From Acidithiobacillus sp. (GTDB lineage: Bacteria; Pseudomonadota; Gammaproteobacteria; Acidithiobacillales; Acidithiobacillaceae): 64,000 nt of DNA. The notes below the pieces were generated by a model. It saw only the letters and a program-made list of their open reading frames with translations, was not told the DNA's origin and did not search any database. This document shows positions 22,648-34,744 of the stretch, piece by piece (the first letter of the stretch is position 1; the number at the start of each line of letters is the position of its first letter). The stretch is taken from the NCBI RefSeq assembly GCF_023256195.1, contig NZ_JAGDWX010000012.1, forward strand, positions 26,685-90,684. The letters are read 5' to 3'. The position numbers were made by a program, and so were the translations under genes.

Positions 22648-23715
22648 ATGAGTAGGCCAGCTGCTCCGTCCCTCAGTCTGGGTGAATTGGCGCAGGTGGC
22701 CAAGGCGCAACTGCGAGGCGACGGTCGGTTCCTGGTAAAGGGGGTGGCACCCCTGGAAGAGGCCGGACCCCAAGACCTGAGTTTTTATCAGCCTCCCCGC
22801 TCACCCCAGATTCTGCGCGAGACCCGTGCCGGCGCGCTCATTCTGAGGGAGCAGGAGGTTGGGCTCTACGGCGGTCATGCGCTGATCAGCAGCAATCCCT
22901 ATGCAAGCTTCGCGCGCGTGTTGCAGCACCTCTACCCGGTGACCCGGCCGGTGCCCGGGGTGGAGGCGGGAGCCTGGGTTGCCAGCGACGCCCGCGTGCA
23001 CCCTGGTGCCTGCATCGAAGCGGGAGTGCGGGTGGCGGCGGGGGCCATCGTTGAGGACGGTTGCTGGCTGGAAACGGGCGTGGTTCTTGGTGCGGGGGTA
23101 CGACTGGGCGCAGGTTGTCACCTTTTTCCGGGCGTGAAGGTCTACGCAGGTTGTGAGATCGGGCCGGATTGCACCATTCACGCCAATGCCGTCATCGGCG
23201 CCGATGGCTTTGGCTTTGCCCCGGACGGGGATGCCTACGTCAAGATTCCGCATATCGGCGGGGTGCGCATTGGGCGTGGCGTGGAGATCGGTGCCAACAG
23301 TTGCATCGACCGTGGGGTGATGGCCGATACCGTCATCGGCGACGGCGTCAAGATCGATAATCTGGTGCAGATTGGTCATAATGTCACCGTCGGCGAGCAT
23401 ACGGTCATTGCCGGACAGACGGGAGTGTCGGGCAGTACCACTATCGGTGCCCACTGCCGCATCGGCGGTCAGGTAGGCTTCGCGGGCCATATCCGCATCG
23501 CCGATGGCTGCATCATCGCGGGCCAGAGTGCCATCACCCACGATCTGCGCACGCCGGGGGTGTATTCGGGGGTGCTGCCCGCCCGCCCAGTCCGGCGCTG
23601 GCGGCGCTTGGTGGCGCGCTTCGACGCCCTGGAGGAGTTTGCGCAACGCTTCAAGCAATGGGAGAAGACGGCGGCTGCCCGCGCTTCGGCCCACCGGGAG
23701 GAGAGTGACGACTGA
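22648..23715 (+). CDS. lpxD: UDP-3-O-acylglucosamine N-acyltransferase
   Basis: Left-handed beta-helix hexapeptides; operon position. Confidence 0.95.
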   Translation: MSRPAAPSLSLGELAQVAKAQLRGDGRFLVKGVAPLEEAGPQDLSFYQPPRSPQILRETRAGALILREQEVGLYGGHALISSNPYASFARVLQHLYPVTRPVPGVEAGAWVASDARVHPGACIEAGVRVAAGAIVEDGCWLETGVVLGAGVRLGAGCHLFPGVKVYAGCEIGPDCTIHANAVIGADGFGFAPDGDAYVKIPHIGGVRIGRGVEIGANSCIDRGVMADTVIGDGVKIDNLVQIGHNVTVGEHTVIAGQTGVSGSTTIGAHCRIGGQVGFAGHIRIADGCIIAGQSAITHDLRTPGVYSGVLPARPVRRWRRLVARFDALEEFAQRFKQWEKTAAARASAHREESDD

Positions 23716-24161
23716 TGGTGCAACTGGATGTTCGTGAGATTCTGAAACGCCTGCCTCACCGCTACCCTTTCCTGCTGGTGGATCGTGTGGAGGAACTGGA
23801 GCCGAATCGCTATCTGCGGGGGCTGAAAAACGTCACGATCAACGAGCCCTACTTCCAGGGCCACTTCCCGGATTTCCCGGTCATGCCCGGAGTACTGATT
23901 ATCGAGGCTCTGGCGCAGGCCGCGGCTCTCCTCGCCTTCGTCTCTGAGGGGAAATACGGCGAAAACGAAGCGGTATACTTTGCCGGTATCGACAAGGCGC
24001 GTTTTCGCAAACCCGTGGTTCCGGGGGATCAGCTGATCCTGCTTGCGGAGGTCAGTCGCCGTCGTGGTGGCATGTGGCAGATGCAGACCATGGCGCGGGT
24101 GGGCGATACCCTGGTCGCATCGGCGATGCTCATGGCCACCCTGCGCGAGCGCGACGCATGA
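23715..24161 (+). CDS. fabZ: 3-hydroxyacyl-ACP dehydratase FabZ
   Basis: LPHRYPFLLVDRV, FQGHFPDFPVMPGVLIIEALAQ. Confidence 0.96.
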   Translation: MVQLDVREILKRLPHRYPFLLVDRVEELEPNRYLRGLKNVTINEPYFQGHFPDFPVMPGVLIIEALAQAAALLAFVSEGKYGENEAVYFAGIDKARFRKPVVPGDQLILLAEVSRRRGGMWQMQTMARVGDTLVASAMLMATLRERDA

Positions 24162-24940
24162 CCGCGGCCGTCCACCCCCAGGCGGCCATCGACCCCTCTG
24201 CCCGTCTCGGTGCCGACTGTGAGGTGGGTCCCTTTGCGGTGATCGGCGCCGATGTGGAACTCGGCGCGCACTGTTGGATCGGTGCGCATGCCGTGATCGA
24301 GGGACCTTGCCGTATCGGTGCCCACAATCGCATCCACCCTTTTGCCTCCATCGGCAGCGCTCCTCAGGATCTCGGCTATCGCGGCGAGCGGACGGAGCTC
24401 GTCGTCGGCGAACACAATACCTTTCGCGAATTCGTGACCATCAACCGTGGCACGGTCAAGGGCGGCGGGGTGACCCGCATCGGCGACCATAATCTCTTCA
24501 TGGCCTACTGTCACGTGGCCCACGACTGTCAGATCGGCAATCACGTGGTCATGGCCAATGCGGCGACCTTGGCGGGGCATGTCCGCGTCGAGGATTATGC
24601 CATTCTCGGCGGACTGTCGGCCGTCCACCAATTTGCCCGAGTAGGGGCGCATGCCATCCTCGGGGGTGGGACCATGGCGCCGCTGGACGTGCCGCCTTAC
24701 ATGATGGCGGCGGGCAATCACGCCAGCCTGCACGGTATCAACGTCCGCGGGCTGGCGCGACGCGGCATTCCGCGCGAGACCATCCTGCAGATCAAACGCG
24801 CCTATCGGGTGCTGTTCCGCTCCGGGCAGCGTCTGGAGGAGGCCATGGAGGAGCTGGAGAGGCGCGGCCTCGATGCCCCGGAAATCGCCCACCTCCTAGC
24901 CTTTCTGCGGGCCACGCAGCGGGGTATCACGCGGCCATGA
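24158..24940 (+). CDS. lpxA: UDP-(2,3-diamino)sugar / UDP-GlcNAc acyltransferase LpxA
   Basis: HPQAAIDPSARLGADCEVGPFAVIG; hexapeptide repeats, GLARRGIPRE. Confidence 0.94.
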   Translation: MTAAVHPQAAIDPSARLGADCEVGPFAVIGADVELGAHCWIGAHAVIEGPCRIGAHNRIHPFASIGSAPQDLGYRGERTELVVGEHNTFREFVTINRGTVKGGGVTRIGDHNLFMAYCHVAHDCQIGNHVVMANAATLAGHVRVEDYAILGGLSAVHQFARVGAHAILGGGTMAPLDVPPYMMAAGNHASLHGINVRGLARRGIPRETILQIKRAYRVLFRSGQRLEEAMEELERRGLDAPEIAHLLAFLRATQRGITRP

Positions 24941-25890
24941 AGGCGCTGCGCACGGCGGTGGTGGGAGTGGGTCACCTCGGTCGCTTTCACGCCCAGAAGT
25001 ACGCGGCCTGCTCCGACCTGCAAGGGGTTTTCGATCAGGACCCCGAGCGCGCGGCGGCGGTAGCGGCGGAACTGGGCTGTATTGCCTTCCCCAGTCTCGA
25101 GGCACTGCTGGCGCAGGTGGACGCCATCTCCATCGCGACGCCTACCTCGACCCATTGCCAGGTAGCCACGGCGGCCTTGAATGCCGGCGTGCATTGTCTG
25201 GTAGAGAAACCCTTCACCTTGGACCTGGCCGAAGCTGAGTACCTGGAGGAACTTGCCGCCCGAGTGGGAAAAGTGCTGGCGGTAGGCCACATCGAACGGG
25301 CGCATCCGGCCATCCGCACCCTACGCGAGCGCGGTTTTGGCGCCCCTCGTTATCTGGAAGCGGAGCGCCTTGCTCCCTTCAAGCCCCGTTCTCTGGACAT
25401 CGATGTCATCATGGATCTCATGATTCACGACCTGGATCTCACGCTCTGGCTCAGCGGCGAGGCCCTCCAGGACATCCGCGCCGTGGGCGTGGCAGCGGTG
25501 ACGGATAAGGCCGACATGGCCAATGCCTGGGTGACTCTGGACAGCGGTGCCGTGGCCAATCTCGCGGCCTCACGGGTGGTACGGGAGCCGGTGCGCAGGA
25601 TGCGGATTTTCTGGGAGGATCGTTACGCTTCCGTCGACTTCATGGCGCGGCAACTGCGCCTGGTGGAACGCGGCGGTGGCTCCGTCCCTGGTATCCCCGG
25701 GGTAGCGGAGCAGGTACTGGAGTTGCCAGCGGAGGATGCTCTGGAGTTCGAGGTACGGAACTTTCTGGGGGCGGTATTGGGGCGTGAGATGGCTCTGTGC
25801 AGTGCCCGCGAGGGCCGACTCGCCCTTGCCGCGGCTTTGGGCGTGCGGGCCGCCGTAGAGACCTTTTTGCAGGGTGAGGAGGCAGGATAG
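24937..25890 (+). CDS. gnnA: Gfo/Idh-family UDP-sugar oxidoreductase, GnnA-like
   Basis: VVGVGHLGRFHAQKYA, VEKPFTLDLAEAE; located lpxA-X-Y-lpxB as described for A. ferrooxidans gnnA/gnnB. Confidence 0.85.
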   Translation: MKALRTAVVGVGHLGRFHAQKYAACSDLQGVFDQDPERAAAVAAELGCIAFPSLEALLAQVDAISIATPTSTHCQVATAALNAGVHCLVEKPFTLDLAEAEYLEELAARVGKVLAVGHIERAHPAIRTLRERGFGAPRYLEAERLAPFKPRSLDIDVIMDLMIHDLDLTLWLSGEALQDIRAVGVAAVTDKADMANAWVTLDSGAVANLAASRVVREPVRRMRIFWEDRYASVDFMARQLRLVERGGGSVPGIPGVAEQVLELPAEDALEFEVRNFLGAVLGREMALCSAREGRLALAAALGVRAAVETFLQGEEAG

Positions 25891-27029
25891 TGTCCGGAGC
25901 AGTGAAGAAAATGGTATCGCCGGCCGATCCGGCGCCCATTCCCATGGTGGATCTGCGCCAACATTATGCGCCGCTGAAGGAAGCCATGCTGGCGGGTATT
26001 GGCGCGATCCTGGAGGGGGCGAGCTTCATTCTGGGGGAGCACGGGCGAGCGCTGGAGGCGGAGATCGCCGCCTTCATCGGTGTCCGGCATGGGGTCGGCT
26101 GTGCCTCGGGCACCGATGCCCTGATGTTGGCGTTGCGCGCCCTGGACATCGGTCCGGGGGATGAGGTCATCGTTCCCACCTTCACCTTCATCGCCACCGC
26201 CGAGGCCGTGCGCTACGTCGGCGCTACCCCTGTCTTCGTCGATGTCGACGACCGCTACTATCGCATCCAGCCCGAGGCGGTGGCAGCCGCCATCACGCCG
26301 CGCACGCGGGCCATCATTCCCGTCCACCTCTATGGCCTCGGCGCCGATATGCCGGTGCTCCTGGAGCTGGCCGCGGCCCACGGTCTGGAGGTCATCGAGG
26401 ATTGCGCCCAGTCCCTGGGCGCCACCTTGGGCGAGCGCAAGCTGGGGAGCTTCGGTCGCCTGGCCTGCTTTTCCTTTTTCCCCAGCAAGAATCTGGGCGG
26501 CGCCGGCGATGGCGGGATGGTGGTCACGGACGATGCCGAACTGGCCCGCCGCCTGCGGGGTCTGCGCAATCACGGATCCTGGCAGACCTACCAGCACGAG
26601 GTGCTGGGTTACAACAGCCGCCTCGATGAGATCCAGGCCCTGATCCTGCGAGAGCTCTTTGCCCACATCGACGACTACACCCGTGGCCGCCAGCGGGCTG
26701 CGGGCTACTACGGTGAGGCTCTAGCCGATCTGGATCTGCGGCTGCCGGAGGTGCCCGCCGGTCAGAACCACGTCTATCATCAGTACACCATCCAGGTGCG
26801 GGACCGTGATGCCCTGCGCGCGGCTCTACAGGCCGCCGGTATCGCCAGCGCCATCTACTATCCCATCCCGGGTCACCGCCAGCAGGCCTTTGCCGATCTC
26901 GCCCCCGCCTCCTGCCCGGTGGCGGAACGCCTCAGCACGACGGTGCTCTCCTTGCCCATGTTCCCGGAGCTGCAGCCCGAGCAGGTGGAACGTATCGCCA
27001 CGGTGATCCGCGCCCACCTGCAGGCCTGA
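25890..27029 (+). CDS. gnnB: DegT/DnrJ-family PLP aminotransferase, GnnB-like
   Basis: PMVDLRQHYAPLKEAM, EDCAQSLGATL, SFFPSKNLGGAGDGGMV (PLP Lys). Confidence 0.87.
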   Translation: MSGAVKKMVSPADPAPIPMVDLRQHYAPLKEAMLAGIGAILEGASFILGEHGRALEAEIAAFIGVRHGVGCASGTDALMLALRALDIGPGDEVIVPTFTFIATAEAVRYVGATPVFVDVDDRYYRIQPEAVAAAITPRTRAIIPVHLYGLGADMPVLLELAAAHGLEVIEDCAQSLGATLGERKLGSFGRLACFSFFPSKNLGGAGDGGMVVTDDAELARRLRGLRNHGSWQTYQHEVLGYNSRLDEIQALILRELFAHIDDYTRGRQRAAGYYGEALADLDLRLPEVPAGQNHVYHQYTIQVRDRDALRAALQAAGIASAIYYPIPGHRQQAFADLAPASCPVAERLSTTVLSLPMFPELQPEQVERIATVIRAHLQA

Positions 27030-27031
27030 GG

Positions 27032-28165
27032 ATGGGGACCCCGGTTTTCCTGGTGGCGGTGGAGCGCTCGGGGGAAACCTTGGGGCTCGATATCCTGCGC
27101 CGTGCCGAGGCGGCGGGGCTCCAGCTGGACTGGTCCGGGGTAGTCGGACCGCGGCTGCGCGAGGCGGGTGTGCGTCCCGTAGCCGATGGTGAGGTGCTGG
27201 CGATCATGGGGATCGTCGAGGTGTTGCGCCACTACGGTGCCCTGCGTCGGCTGTATGCGCGCATCGAGACGGTGCTGCGCGAGGAACGGCCACAGGCGGT
27301 GGTGCTCATCGACCATCCGGCCTTCAATCTGCGCGTAGCGCGCCTGGCCAAATCCCTGGGTATTGCGGTGCTCTACGTGGTAGGGCCGCAGATCTGGGCG
27401 TGGCGGGCGGGCCGCATCGCCAAGATGCGCGAACGCATCGATCGCATGCTGGTGCTCTTTCCCTTCGAGCGCCCGCTCTACGCCGAGGCAGGTATCCCCG
27501 TGCAGGTTTTGCCTCACCCGCTGCTCGCGCAATGTGCGGCGGCTCCCAGTCGGGAAGCAGCGCGGGCCGCCCTGGGTATCGCCGCCGATGTACCGTTGCT
27601 GGCCCTGCTTCCCGGCAGCCGGCGCACGGAATTGCGACGCCTGGCACCGGCCATGGTGGAGACGGCGAGACGCCTGCGCCAGCAGCGGCCGCAGGTGGAG
27701 GTGGCCGTTGCCTTGGCGCGTGAGGATCTCCTACCACTGTGGCAGGCGGCCTTGGGCGATGAGAGCGGCATCCGTCTGGTGCTGGCCCAGAGCCTGACGC
27801 TGCTGGCCGCTGCCGACCTCGTGTTGGTGGCATCGGGGACGGCGACTCTGGAAACGGCGCTCATGCGCCGACCGGCGGTGGTGGTCTATGCCATGCAGCC
27901 TATCACCTATTGGCTGGCGCGGCGGCTGGTCCGGGTACCCTTCGTGGCCATGCCCAACATCCTTCTGGAGCGGAGAATCTACCCGGAGTATCTACAGGAC
28001 GACTTTCGTCCCGAGGTCGTGGCGGCGGAACTGGAGCGGCTGCTGGGTCCGGCTGGGGCCGCGCAGCGCGAGGCCCTATCGGCGCTTCCGGAAAAATTGC
28101 AGGGGGACGACGATGCGGCCATTGCCGACGCCCTGCGGGCGGTTCTGGGGCCGGTCCATGCCTGA
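27032..28165 (+). CDS. lpxB: lipid-A-disaccharide synthase
   Basis: [42 protein letters not shown]. Confidence 0.95.
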   Translation: MGTPVFLVAVERSGETLGLDILRRAEAAGLQLDWSGVVGPRLREAGVRPVADGEVLAIMGIVEVLRHYGALRRLYARIETVLREERPQAVVLIDHPAFNLRVARLAKSLGIAVLYVVGPQIWAWRAGRIAKMRERIDRMLVLFPFERPLYAEAGIPVQVLPHPLLAQCAAAPSREAARAALGIAADVPLLALLPGSRRTELRRLAPAMVETARRLRQQRPQVEVAVALAREDLLPLWQAALGDESGIRLVLAQSLTLLAAADLVLVASGTATLETALMRRPAVVVYAMQPITYWLARRLVRVPFVAMPNILLERRIYPEYLQDDFRPEVVAAELERLLGPAGAAQREALSALPEKLQGDDDAAIADALRAVLGPVHA

Positions 28166-28739
28166 GCTGGAGCACCGCGGTTGCGGTTGGGTGGGCCTCG
28201 ATGAGGTAGGGCGCGGTCCCCTGGCAGGCCCGGTGACGGTGGCGGCGGTGATTCTGGCGCGGCCGCTGCCGGGCCTTGCCGACTCCAAGAAGCTCAGCCC
28301 GGCGCGGCGTGCACACCTGGCCCGGCAGATCCGTGCCGAGGCGAAGGCCTGGTCCATCGCCTGGGCTGGCAGCTGGGAGATAGAACGCTACAATGTCCTG
28401 CAGGCCACCTTGCGGGCCATGGACCGTGCCCTGCAGGCTCTGCCGCCGGGCCCCTGGCGGGTAGCGGTGGATGGCAACCGGGCGCTGCCCCACTGGCACG
28501 CGGAGACTCTGGTGAAAGGCGATAGCCGTCTGGATGCCATTGCAGCAGCCAGTATCCTCGCGAAAACAGCGCGGGATGCGGAAATGGATGCCCTGGATCG
28601 GCATCTGCCGGGCTATGCCTTTGCCCAGCACCGCGGTTATCCCACGCCCTTGCACCTCGCCGCGCTGCAACGGCTGGGTCCGAGCCTCATCCATCGGCGT
28701 GGCTTTGCGCCGGTGGCGGCACTCACGAGGAACGCATGA
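28158..28739 (+). CDS. rnhB: ribonuclease HII
   Basis: [37 protein letters not shown]. Confidence 0.96.
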   Translation: MPELEHRGCGWVGLDEVGRGPLAGPVTVAAVILARPLPGLADSKKLSPARRAHLARQIRAEAKAWSIAWAGSWEIERYNVLQATLRAMDRALQALPPGPWRVAVDGNRALPHWHAETLVKGDSRLDAIAAASILAKTARDAEMDALDRHLPGYAFAQHRGYPTPLHLAALQRLGPSLIHRRGFAPVAALTRNA

Positions 28740-31700
28740 GCCACTGCGGTTTCGTCCATCTACACGTGCACTCCGAATATTCCTTGGAGGATGGCATCAT
28801 CCCCATCAAGGCCCTGATCCGCCGATGTGTGGATTGGGGCATGCCCGCCATTGCCGTCACCGATCACGGCAACCTCTTTGCCCTGGTCAAATTCTACGAG
28901 GCTGCACGCAACGCCGGAGTCAAGGCCATCATCGGCAGCGAGGTCTGGCTGTGTCAGCCGGATCAGCCCGAGGATCCCAGCAGCCTGGTCTTGCTCTGCC
29001 GGAATCGCCAAGGCTTTCGCAATCTCAGTCGACTCCTGAGTCGGGCTTATCTCGAAGGTCTGCAGCACGGCCGACCGCAGTTGCAGCGAGACTGGCTGGA
29101 GGGCCACACGGATGGCCTCATCGCTCTATCCGCCGCGGCCCGTGGTGATGTTGGCCGTGCCCTGCTCCAGCATCAGCCGGAACAGGCTCGCCAGTGGGCC
29201 CAGCGTTATGCCCAATGGTTCCCAGACGCCTTCTATCTGGAACTGCAACGCAATGGCGAGCCAGGGCAGGAGGCTTTGGTGGCAGCGACGGTGGAGCTGG
29301 CCTGTGCACTGGATCTGCCGGTGGTGGCCACCAATAACGCCCATTTTCTCGATGCAGAAGACTTCAAGGCCTTTGATGCCCGCCAGTGTATCGCCGCCGG
29401 CTATACCCTGGACGACGAACGGCGTCCGCGTCGCTTCAATCCGGAGCATCGCCTGGCATCGCCAGCGGAGATGCTGGAGCGATTCCGCGATCTGCCCGAG
29501 GCCTGCATCCACACCTTAGAGATCGCCAAGCGCTGCAATGTCGAGCTTACTTTAGGCAAATATGCCTTGCCGGATTATCCGACCCCCGACGGCAGCCCCA
29601 TCGATCAATACTTTCAGAAGGAGGCAGAGCGCGGCCTGGAGGAGCGCCTTGCGGCCTTGGGAATCGATGGCGCTGCGGCGACCCCTTACCGCGAGCGGCT
29701 GCTGCGGGAAGTGGATGTCATCCGCCAGATGGGTTTCCCCGGCTACTTCCTCATCGTTGCGGACTTCATCCAGTGGGCCAAGGACCACGATGTGCCCGTG
29801 GGGCCCGGGCGCGGCTCTGGCGCCGGCTCGCTGGTCGCCTACGCGCTGCGCATCACCGATCTGGATCCCCTGGCTTATGGCCTGCTCTTCGAGCGTTTTC
29901 TCAATGTCGAGCGGGTTTCCATGCCGGATTTCGACGTCGACTTCTGCATGGACCAGCGGGATCGGGTGATCCAGTACGTCGCCGAGAAATACGGGCGGGA
30001 ACGCGTGGGGCAGATCATCACCTTTGGCACCATGAAGGCCCGCGCCGTCGTCCGCGACGTCGGTCGCGTGCTCAACCTCCCCTACGGTTTCGTCGATCAG
30101 CTGGCCAAGCTGGTGCCGGGAGATCTGGGCATGACCCTGGCGCGGGCCCTGGAGGAGTCGGAGGAGCTGCGCCGACGGCAGACCGAAGAGGACGACGTGC
30201 GTGAGCTTCTGGACATCGCCCTGCGGCTGGAGGGGCGGCCACGCCACGCATCCACCCACGCCGGCGGCGTGGTCATCAGTCCGGAGCCCCTCGCGGACCG
30301 CCTGCCGCTGTTCAGCGATGCGACGGAGGGCAGCGGCAACGTCACCCAGCTGGACAAGGACGACGTGGAAAAGATGGGCCTCGTCAAATTCGACTTTCTC
30401 GGCCTGCGCACCCTCACCATCCTCGACATCGCCCTCAAGGGTATCAACCGGGCCCGCGCGCAGAGGGGCGAGCCACCTTTGGATCTGCAGCGTATCCCAT
30501 TGGACGACGCCGCGACCTTCGCCTTGCTCAAGTCGACCCACACCGTCGCCGTCTTCCAACTGGAGTCCTCGGGCATGCGCGATCTGCTGCGTCGCCTGCA
30601 GCCCGACAACTTCGGCGATATCATCGCCTTGGTGGCGCTCTTTCGTCCTGGCCCCTTGCAGTCGGGCATGGTCGACGATTTCATCGCGCGCAAGCATGGC
30701 CGCGCGGCGGTGAGCTATCCGCACCCCGATCTCAAGGCGATTCTGGCCGAGACCTACGGCGTCATGGTCTATCAGGAGCAAGTGATGCAAGTCGCCCAGA
30801 TCCTGGCCGGCTACTCTCTGGGCGGCGCCGATATCCTGCGGCGCGCCATGGGCAAGAAAAAGGCCGAGGAGATGGCCAAACAGCGGGAGATATTCCTGCA
30901 AGGCGCGGCGCGACGCCAGATCGATCCCCATCAGGCCGGCGCCATCTTCGACCTCATGGAAAAATTTGCGGAATACGGCTTCAACAAGTCGCACTCCGCT
31001 GCCTATGCCCTGGTTTCCTACCAGACCGCCTACCTCAAGGCCCACTACCCGAGCCACTTCATGGCGGCGGTGCTCACCGCCGACATGGATCACACCGACA
31101 AGATCGTTGCCATGATTGGTGAGTGTCGGCGCATGGGTCTGGCCATTCTACCGCCATCGGTGCAGCACAGCGCCCTGGAATTCCTGCCAGTGGCCGAGGG
31201 CATTCGTTTTGGACTCGGGGCTATCAAGGGACTGGGCCGCAGCGCCGTGCAGGCCATCGTTGCCGCGCGGGATTCCGACGGACCTTTCCGCGACTTTTTC
31301 GATTTTCTCTGCCGGGTCGACCTGCAGCGGCTCAATCGCCGAGCCCTGGAAGCCCTCATCAAGGCTGGGGCCCTGGACGAAGTCGGTCCGTCGCGGGAGT
31401 ACCTCCTGGCATCTCTGGATACCTTCCTGGAGGCTGCTGCCCAGACGCGCGAAGCCCGCGACAGTCAGCAGATTTCTCTCTTGGGTGGTCCGGAAGAGCA
31501 GCCCACGGCTCCTCCGTGGCAGGAAGCTCCAGCCTGGACCGGGATCGAGCGCCTGCAGCGCGAGCGGGAAACCCTGGGCTTCTACCTCAGCGGCCACCCT
31601 CTGGTGGAGCATCGCGCGCAATTGACCGCCATGGGGGCGCAGGAGCTGGGTGCCCTCACGGCGGCTAGCGGCCTGGTGCTGGTGGCCGGGATTGTCGTCG

Positions 31701-32236
31701 GACGACGTAGCACCCGCAGCAAACGCGGTGATCGCATCTATTTTCTCACCCTGGAGGATGAGGCGGGACGCTGCGACGTGGTCGTCTTTGCCGAGACCTG
31801 GCAGCGTGCCGAATATCGTGGCGAAGGCGATGCCCCCCTGCTGGTGCTGGGTGAGGTCGGCGAGGACAACTATTCCGGCAGTTTGCGCCTGACCGCGCAG
31901 CGGCTGCTGGCCCTGGATGAGGCGCGCGCCCTGCTGGCGGAGGAACTGGAGTGTCGGCTGCGGGAAGGGACCTCTGCGGCTCAGCTGGCGTCCTGCCTCG
32001 GTACGGAGCGAGGATCGTTGCGTCTGCGGCTGTGCCTGCCCCTGCCCGATGGCATCGAGGTCGTTCTGGAGCCGGATGAGAACTGGTACATCGCTGCCTC
32101 GGAGACGGTCCTCAGCCGGCTCGCGGAGCTCGCACCGGTGGAATCCTGGCGGTGGCGTTTTGCGCCCGTCGGCAAGCTCGTGGACAATGTCGTCTCCTTG
32201 GAACAAGGTCGCGCCCTGCGGCGGCGGCCGGCCTGA
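28736..32236 (+). CDS. dnaE: DNA polymerase III alpha subunit
   Basis: PHP domain [68 protein letters not shown]. Confidence 0.97.
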   Translation: MSHCGFVHLHVHSEYSLEDGIIPIKALIRRCVDWGMPAIAVTDHGNLFALVKFYEAARNAGVKAIIGSEVWLCQPDQPEDPSSLVLLCRNRQGFRNLSRLLSRAYLEGLQHGRPQLQRDWLEGHTDGLIALSAAARGDVGRALLQHQPEQARQWAQRYAQWFPDAFYLELQRNGEPGQEALVAATVELACALDLPVVATNNAHFLDAEDFKAFDARQCIAAGYTLDDERRPRRFNPEHRLASPAEMLERFRDLPEACIHTLEIAKRCNVELTLGKYALPDYPTPDGSPIDQYFQKEAERGLEERLAALGIDGAAATPYRERLLREVDVIRQMGFPGYFLIVADFIQWAKDHDVPVGPGRGSGAGSLVAYALRITDLDPLAYGLLFERFLNVERVSMPDFDVDFCMDQRDRVIQYVAEKYGRERVGQIITFGTMKARAVVRDVGRVLNLPYGFVDQLAKLVPGDLGMTLARALEESEELRRRQTEEDDVRELLDIALRLEGRPRHASTHAGGVVISPEPLADRLPLFSDATEGSGNVTQLDKDDVEKMGLVKFDFLGLRTLTILDIALKGINRARAQRGEPPLDLQRIPLDDAATFALLKSTHTVAVFQLESSGMRDLLRRLQPDNFGDIIALVALFRPGPLQSGMVDDFIARKHGRAAVSYPHPDLKAILAETYGVMVYQEQVMQVAQILAGYSLGGADILRRAMGKKKAEEMAKQREIFLQGAARRQIDPHQAGAIFDLMEKFAEYGFNKSHSAAYALVSYQTAYLKAHYPSHFMAAVLTADMDHTDKIVAMIGECRRMGLAILPPSVQHSALEFLPVAEGIRFGLGAIKGLGRSAVQAIVAARDSDGPFRDFFDFLCRVDLQRLNRRALEALIKAGALDEVGPSREYLLASLDTFLEAAAQTREARDSQQISLLGGPEEQPTAPPWQEAPAWTGIERLQRERETLGFYLSGHPLVEHRAQLTAMGAQELGALTAASGLVLVAGIVVGRRSTRSKRGDRIYFLTLEDEAGRCDVVVFAETWQRAEYRGEGDAPLLVLGEVGEDNYSGSLRLTAQRLLALDEARALLAEELECRLREGTSAAQLASCLGTERGSLRLRLCLPLPDGIEVVLEPDENWYIAASETVLSRLAELAPVESWRWRFAPVGKLVDNVVSLEQGRALRRRPA

Positions 32237-32290
32237 GGGTTGGACGTCGCCGCTGCGACCCAAAAAACGCTAGGCCATGAAGGAGTGCCC

Positions 32291-33241
32291 ATGAAGACCA
32301 GTTACCTGGATTTTGAGCAGAGTGTCGCAGAGCTGGAAGGCAAGGTAGAAGAGCTGCGTGCCCTGAACCAGCCGGGTATCGAGGAGGATATCCGTCGCCT
32401 CGAAGTGAAGGCACGCAAGGAACTGCAAAGAATCTACAGCAAGCTGAGTGCCTGGCAGACCGTGCAGGTGGCGCGGCATCCACAGCGGCCCTACACCTTG
32501 GATTACGTCGCGGCGCTCTTCGAGGATGTGCAGATGCTGGCAGGCGATCGCGCTTACGCCGACGATCCCGCCATCGTCGGTGGCCTCGCCCGCTTCCACG
32601 GTCACGGTATCGTCTGGATCGGTCAGCAGAAGGGCCGCGACACCAAGGAAAAGATCCAGCGCAATTTCGGCATGCCCCGCCCGGAAGGTTATCGCAAGGC
32701 CCTGCGCCTCATGCGCCTCGCCGAGCGCTTCCAGTTGCCCCTTTTTACCTTCATCGATACGCCCGGCGCCTATCCCGGCATCGGTGCCGAAGAGCGGGGT
32801 CAGAGTGAGGCCATTGCCCGTAATCTGGCGGTGATGTCCGATCTTGGCGTACCGATTCTTGCCACGGTCATCGGTGAGGGGGGCTCCGGCGGTGCCTTGG
32901 CCATCGGTGTCGCAGACCGCCTGCTGATGCTGGAATACAGCGTCTATTCCGTCATCTCTCCCGAAGGCTGCGCCTCCATCCTCTGGAAGGACGCGGCCCA
33001 GGCGGAGACCGCCGCCGACAACCTGGGCATCACCGCACGCCGGCTGCACGGACTGGGTCTGGTGGATGAGGTGGTGCCGGAACCCCTGGGCGGTGCCCAG
33101 CGCGACCCCGAAGCCGTCTTCCGGGAGCTGGACCAGCGGCTGCAGAGCCACCTCGGTCAGTTACTAGGCCAGGACAAGGGCAAGCTCCTCAGCAACCGCT
33201 ACGAGCGCCTGATGCACTACGGGGTGGTAGGCGCCGCTTGA
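32291..33241 (+). CDS. accA: acetyl-CoA carboxylase carboxyltransferase alpha subunit
   Basis: [52 protein letters not shown]. Confidence 0.97.
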   Translation: MKTSYLDFEQSVAELEGKVEELRALNQPGIEEDIRRLEVKARKELQRIYSKLSAWQTVQVARHPQRPYTLDYVAALFEDVQMLAGDRAYADDPAIVGGLARFHGHGIVWIGQQKGRDTKEKIQRNFGMPRPEGYRKALRLMRLAERFQLPLFTFIDTPGAYPGIGAEERGQSEAIARNLAVMSDLGVPILATVIGEGGSGGALAIGVADRLLMLEYSVYSVISPEGCASILWKDAAQAETAADNLGITARRLHGLGLVDEVVPEPLGGAQRDPEAVFRELDQRLQSHLGQLLGQDKGKLLSNRYERLMHYGVVGAA

Positions 33242-33251
33242 GCTGCGGCGC

Positions 33252-34652
33252 GTGAAGGAGGATCTCGAGGCGCTGCTGCGCCGCAGGCTCTGGCAGGAGT
33301 GGGGGCTGACATCGGCGACGAGCCTGATCCTGGCTTTCAGCGGTGGGCGCGATTCCAGCGCCTTGTTCTGGGCCCTGCACGCCATCGGCCAGTCATTCAT
33401 CGCCGCGCACGTGGATCACAGCTGGCACCCACGGAGTGCCGACTGGGCGGCGCGCTGTGAAGAGGTGGCGACGGCGGCTGGCGTGCCCTTCGTCCTGCGC
33501 CACCTGCCCGCGGATAGTTCCGGCGAAGGTCTGGAGGACCTCGCACGACGCGGTCGCTACCGGGTCCTGCAGGAGCTTCTTGCTCCGGGGCAATGGCTGC
33601 TCACGGCCCAGCATCGCGACGATCAGGCAGAAACTTTTCTGCTGCAGGCCCTGCGCGGCGCCGGAGTGGCAGGACTGGCGGCCATGCCCTGGCGCCGGCC
33701 TCTGGGCACCGGGGTGCTGGCCCGTCCCCTGCTGGATTGCCCGGGGCAAGTCCTGCACGATTACTTGCAGAGCCGCGGCCTCGGCTGGATCGAGGATCCG
33801 GCCAACGCGGATCCGCGCTTTGCCCGCAGTCGCGTGCGCCAGCAGCTCCTGCCGACCCTCGGCCGTCTGGGTTGGCCCGATGCCGCCCCGGCTATCGCCC
33901 GCAGCGCTGCCAATCTGGCGGACAGCCTCTCCGTAGAAGCCGACTGGTTTCGCCGGATGTGGAGCGATTATTGCCGCGAATATCCCCAGGAGGGTAGCGA
34001 GCCGCGCCTTGCTCTGGATTTTCTGCGCCGTCTGCCCCAGGCCCATTACCGGGTGTTTCTGCGCCAGTACCTGCGCCATCGCCAGATGGCGCTACCCCGC
34101 CAGGAAGACCTGCGGATCCTTCTGCATCGCACAGCCCAGCCCAGCCATGGTCAGCGCCTGTTCTGGCCCGGCGTGGAGACTTGGATGCAGGGGGGGTGGC
34201 TATGGCTGTGGCCTGGGGATCTGCACTGGAGCGACGCTGGTCCCAGCGGGCTCTGGTGGCCCACGACCTCTGCCGGTATTGGCCGCGGTTTCGCCTGGAG
34301 CTCGCGGGGAGATGGCTCCGCGGCACCCGGTAGGCGGGTACATCGACTGGACCCCGGGCGGCTCTTCGGGCCCTTGCACTGGGGGCGGCCGCAGCCGGGC
34401 ATGCGCTACCGGGATGCGGCAGGGCATCACCGTCCTCTGAAGAAGCTTCTGCTGGAGGTGGGCGTGCCGCCCTTTCTGCGACCTCGATTACCTCTGCTTT
34501 GGGATGGGCAGGGGCATCTGGTGCTCATGCTGGGTTTTCCCCAGTGGGCCGGTCTGGGCGGGACGGCGGATGGACCCCTGCAGATCTGGCCGCAGCCAGA
34601 GGATCGCTGGGATTTTGCTCTGAAGTTCGAGGAACCGTCCAGCCCCCGCTGA
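33252..34652 (+). CDS. tilS: tRNA(Ile)-lysidine synthase
   Basis: PP-loop FSGGRDSSAL; HVDHSWHPRS, AQHRDDQAETFLL. Confidence 0.93.
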   Translation: MKEDLEALLRRRLWQEWGLTSATSLILAFSGGRDSSALFWALHAIGQSFIAAHVDHSWHPRSADWAARCEEVATAAGVPFVLRHLPADSSGEGLEDLARRGRYRVLQELLAPGQWLLTAQHRDDQAETFLLQALRGAGVAGLAAMPWRRPLGTGVLARPLLDCPGQVLHDYLQSRGLGWIEDPANADPRFARSRVRQQLLPTLGRLGWPDAAPAIARSAANLADSLSVEADWFRRMWSDYCREYPQEGSEPRLALDFLRRLPQAHYRVFLRQYLRHRQMALPRQEDLRILLHRTAQPSHGQRLFWPGVETWMQGGWLWLWPGDLHWSDAGPSGLWWPTTSAGIGRGFAWSSRGDGSAAPGRRVHRLDPGRLFGPLHWGRPQPGMRYRDAAGHHRPLKKLLLEVGVPPFLRPRLPLLWDGQGHLVLMLGFPQWAGLGGTADGPLQIWPQPEDRWDFALKFEEPSSPR

Positions 34653-34684
34653 CGGCGTGTCGAGACCAAGCCGGTCCTTGGGTT

Positions 34685-34703
34685 CATACCGACCGTATGG
34701 TAT
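34685..34703. promoter_or_regulatory. palindromic operator candidate upstream of OYE gene
   Basis: CATACCGACCGTATGGTAT: ATACC-N8-GGTAT and nested CATAC-N5-GTATG. Confidence 0.4.
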
Positions 34704-34744
34704 CTTTGGCCGCAATCGTTTTCGTTGAGACAAGGAGCAGAATC

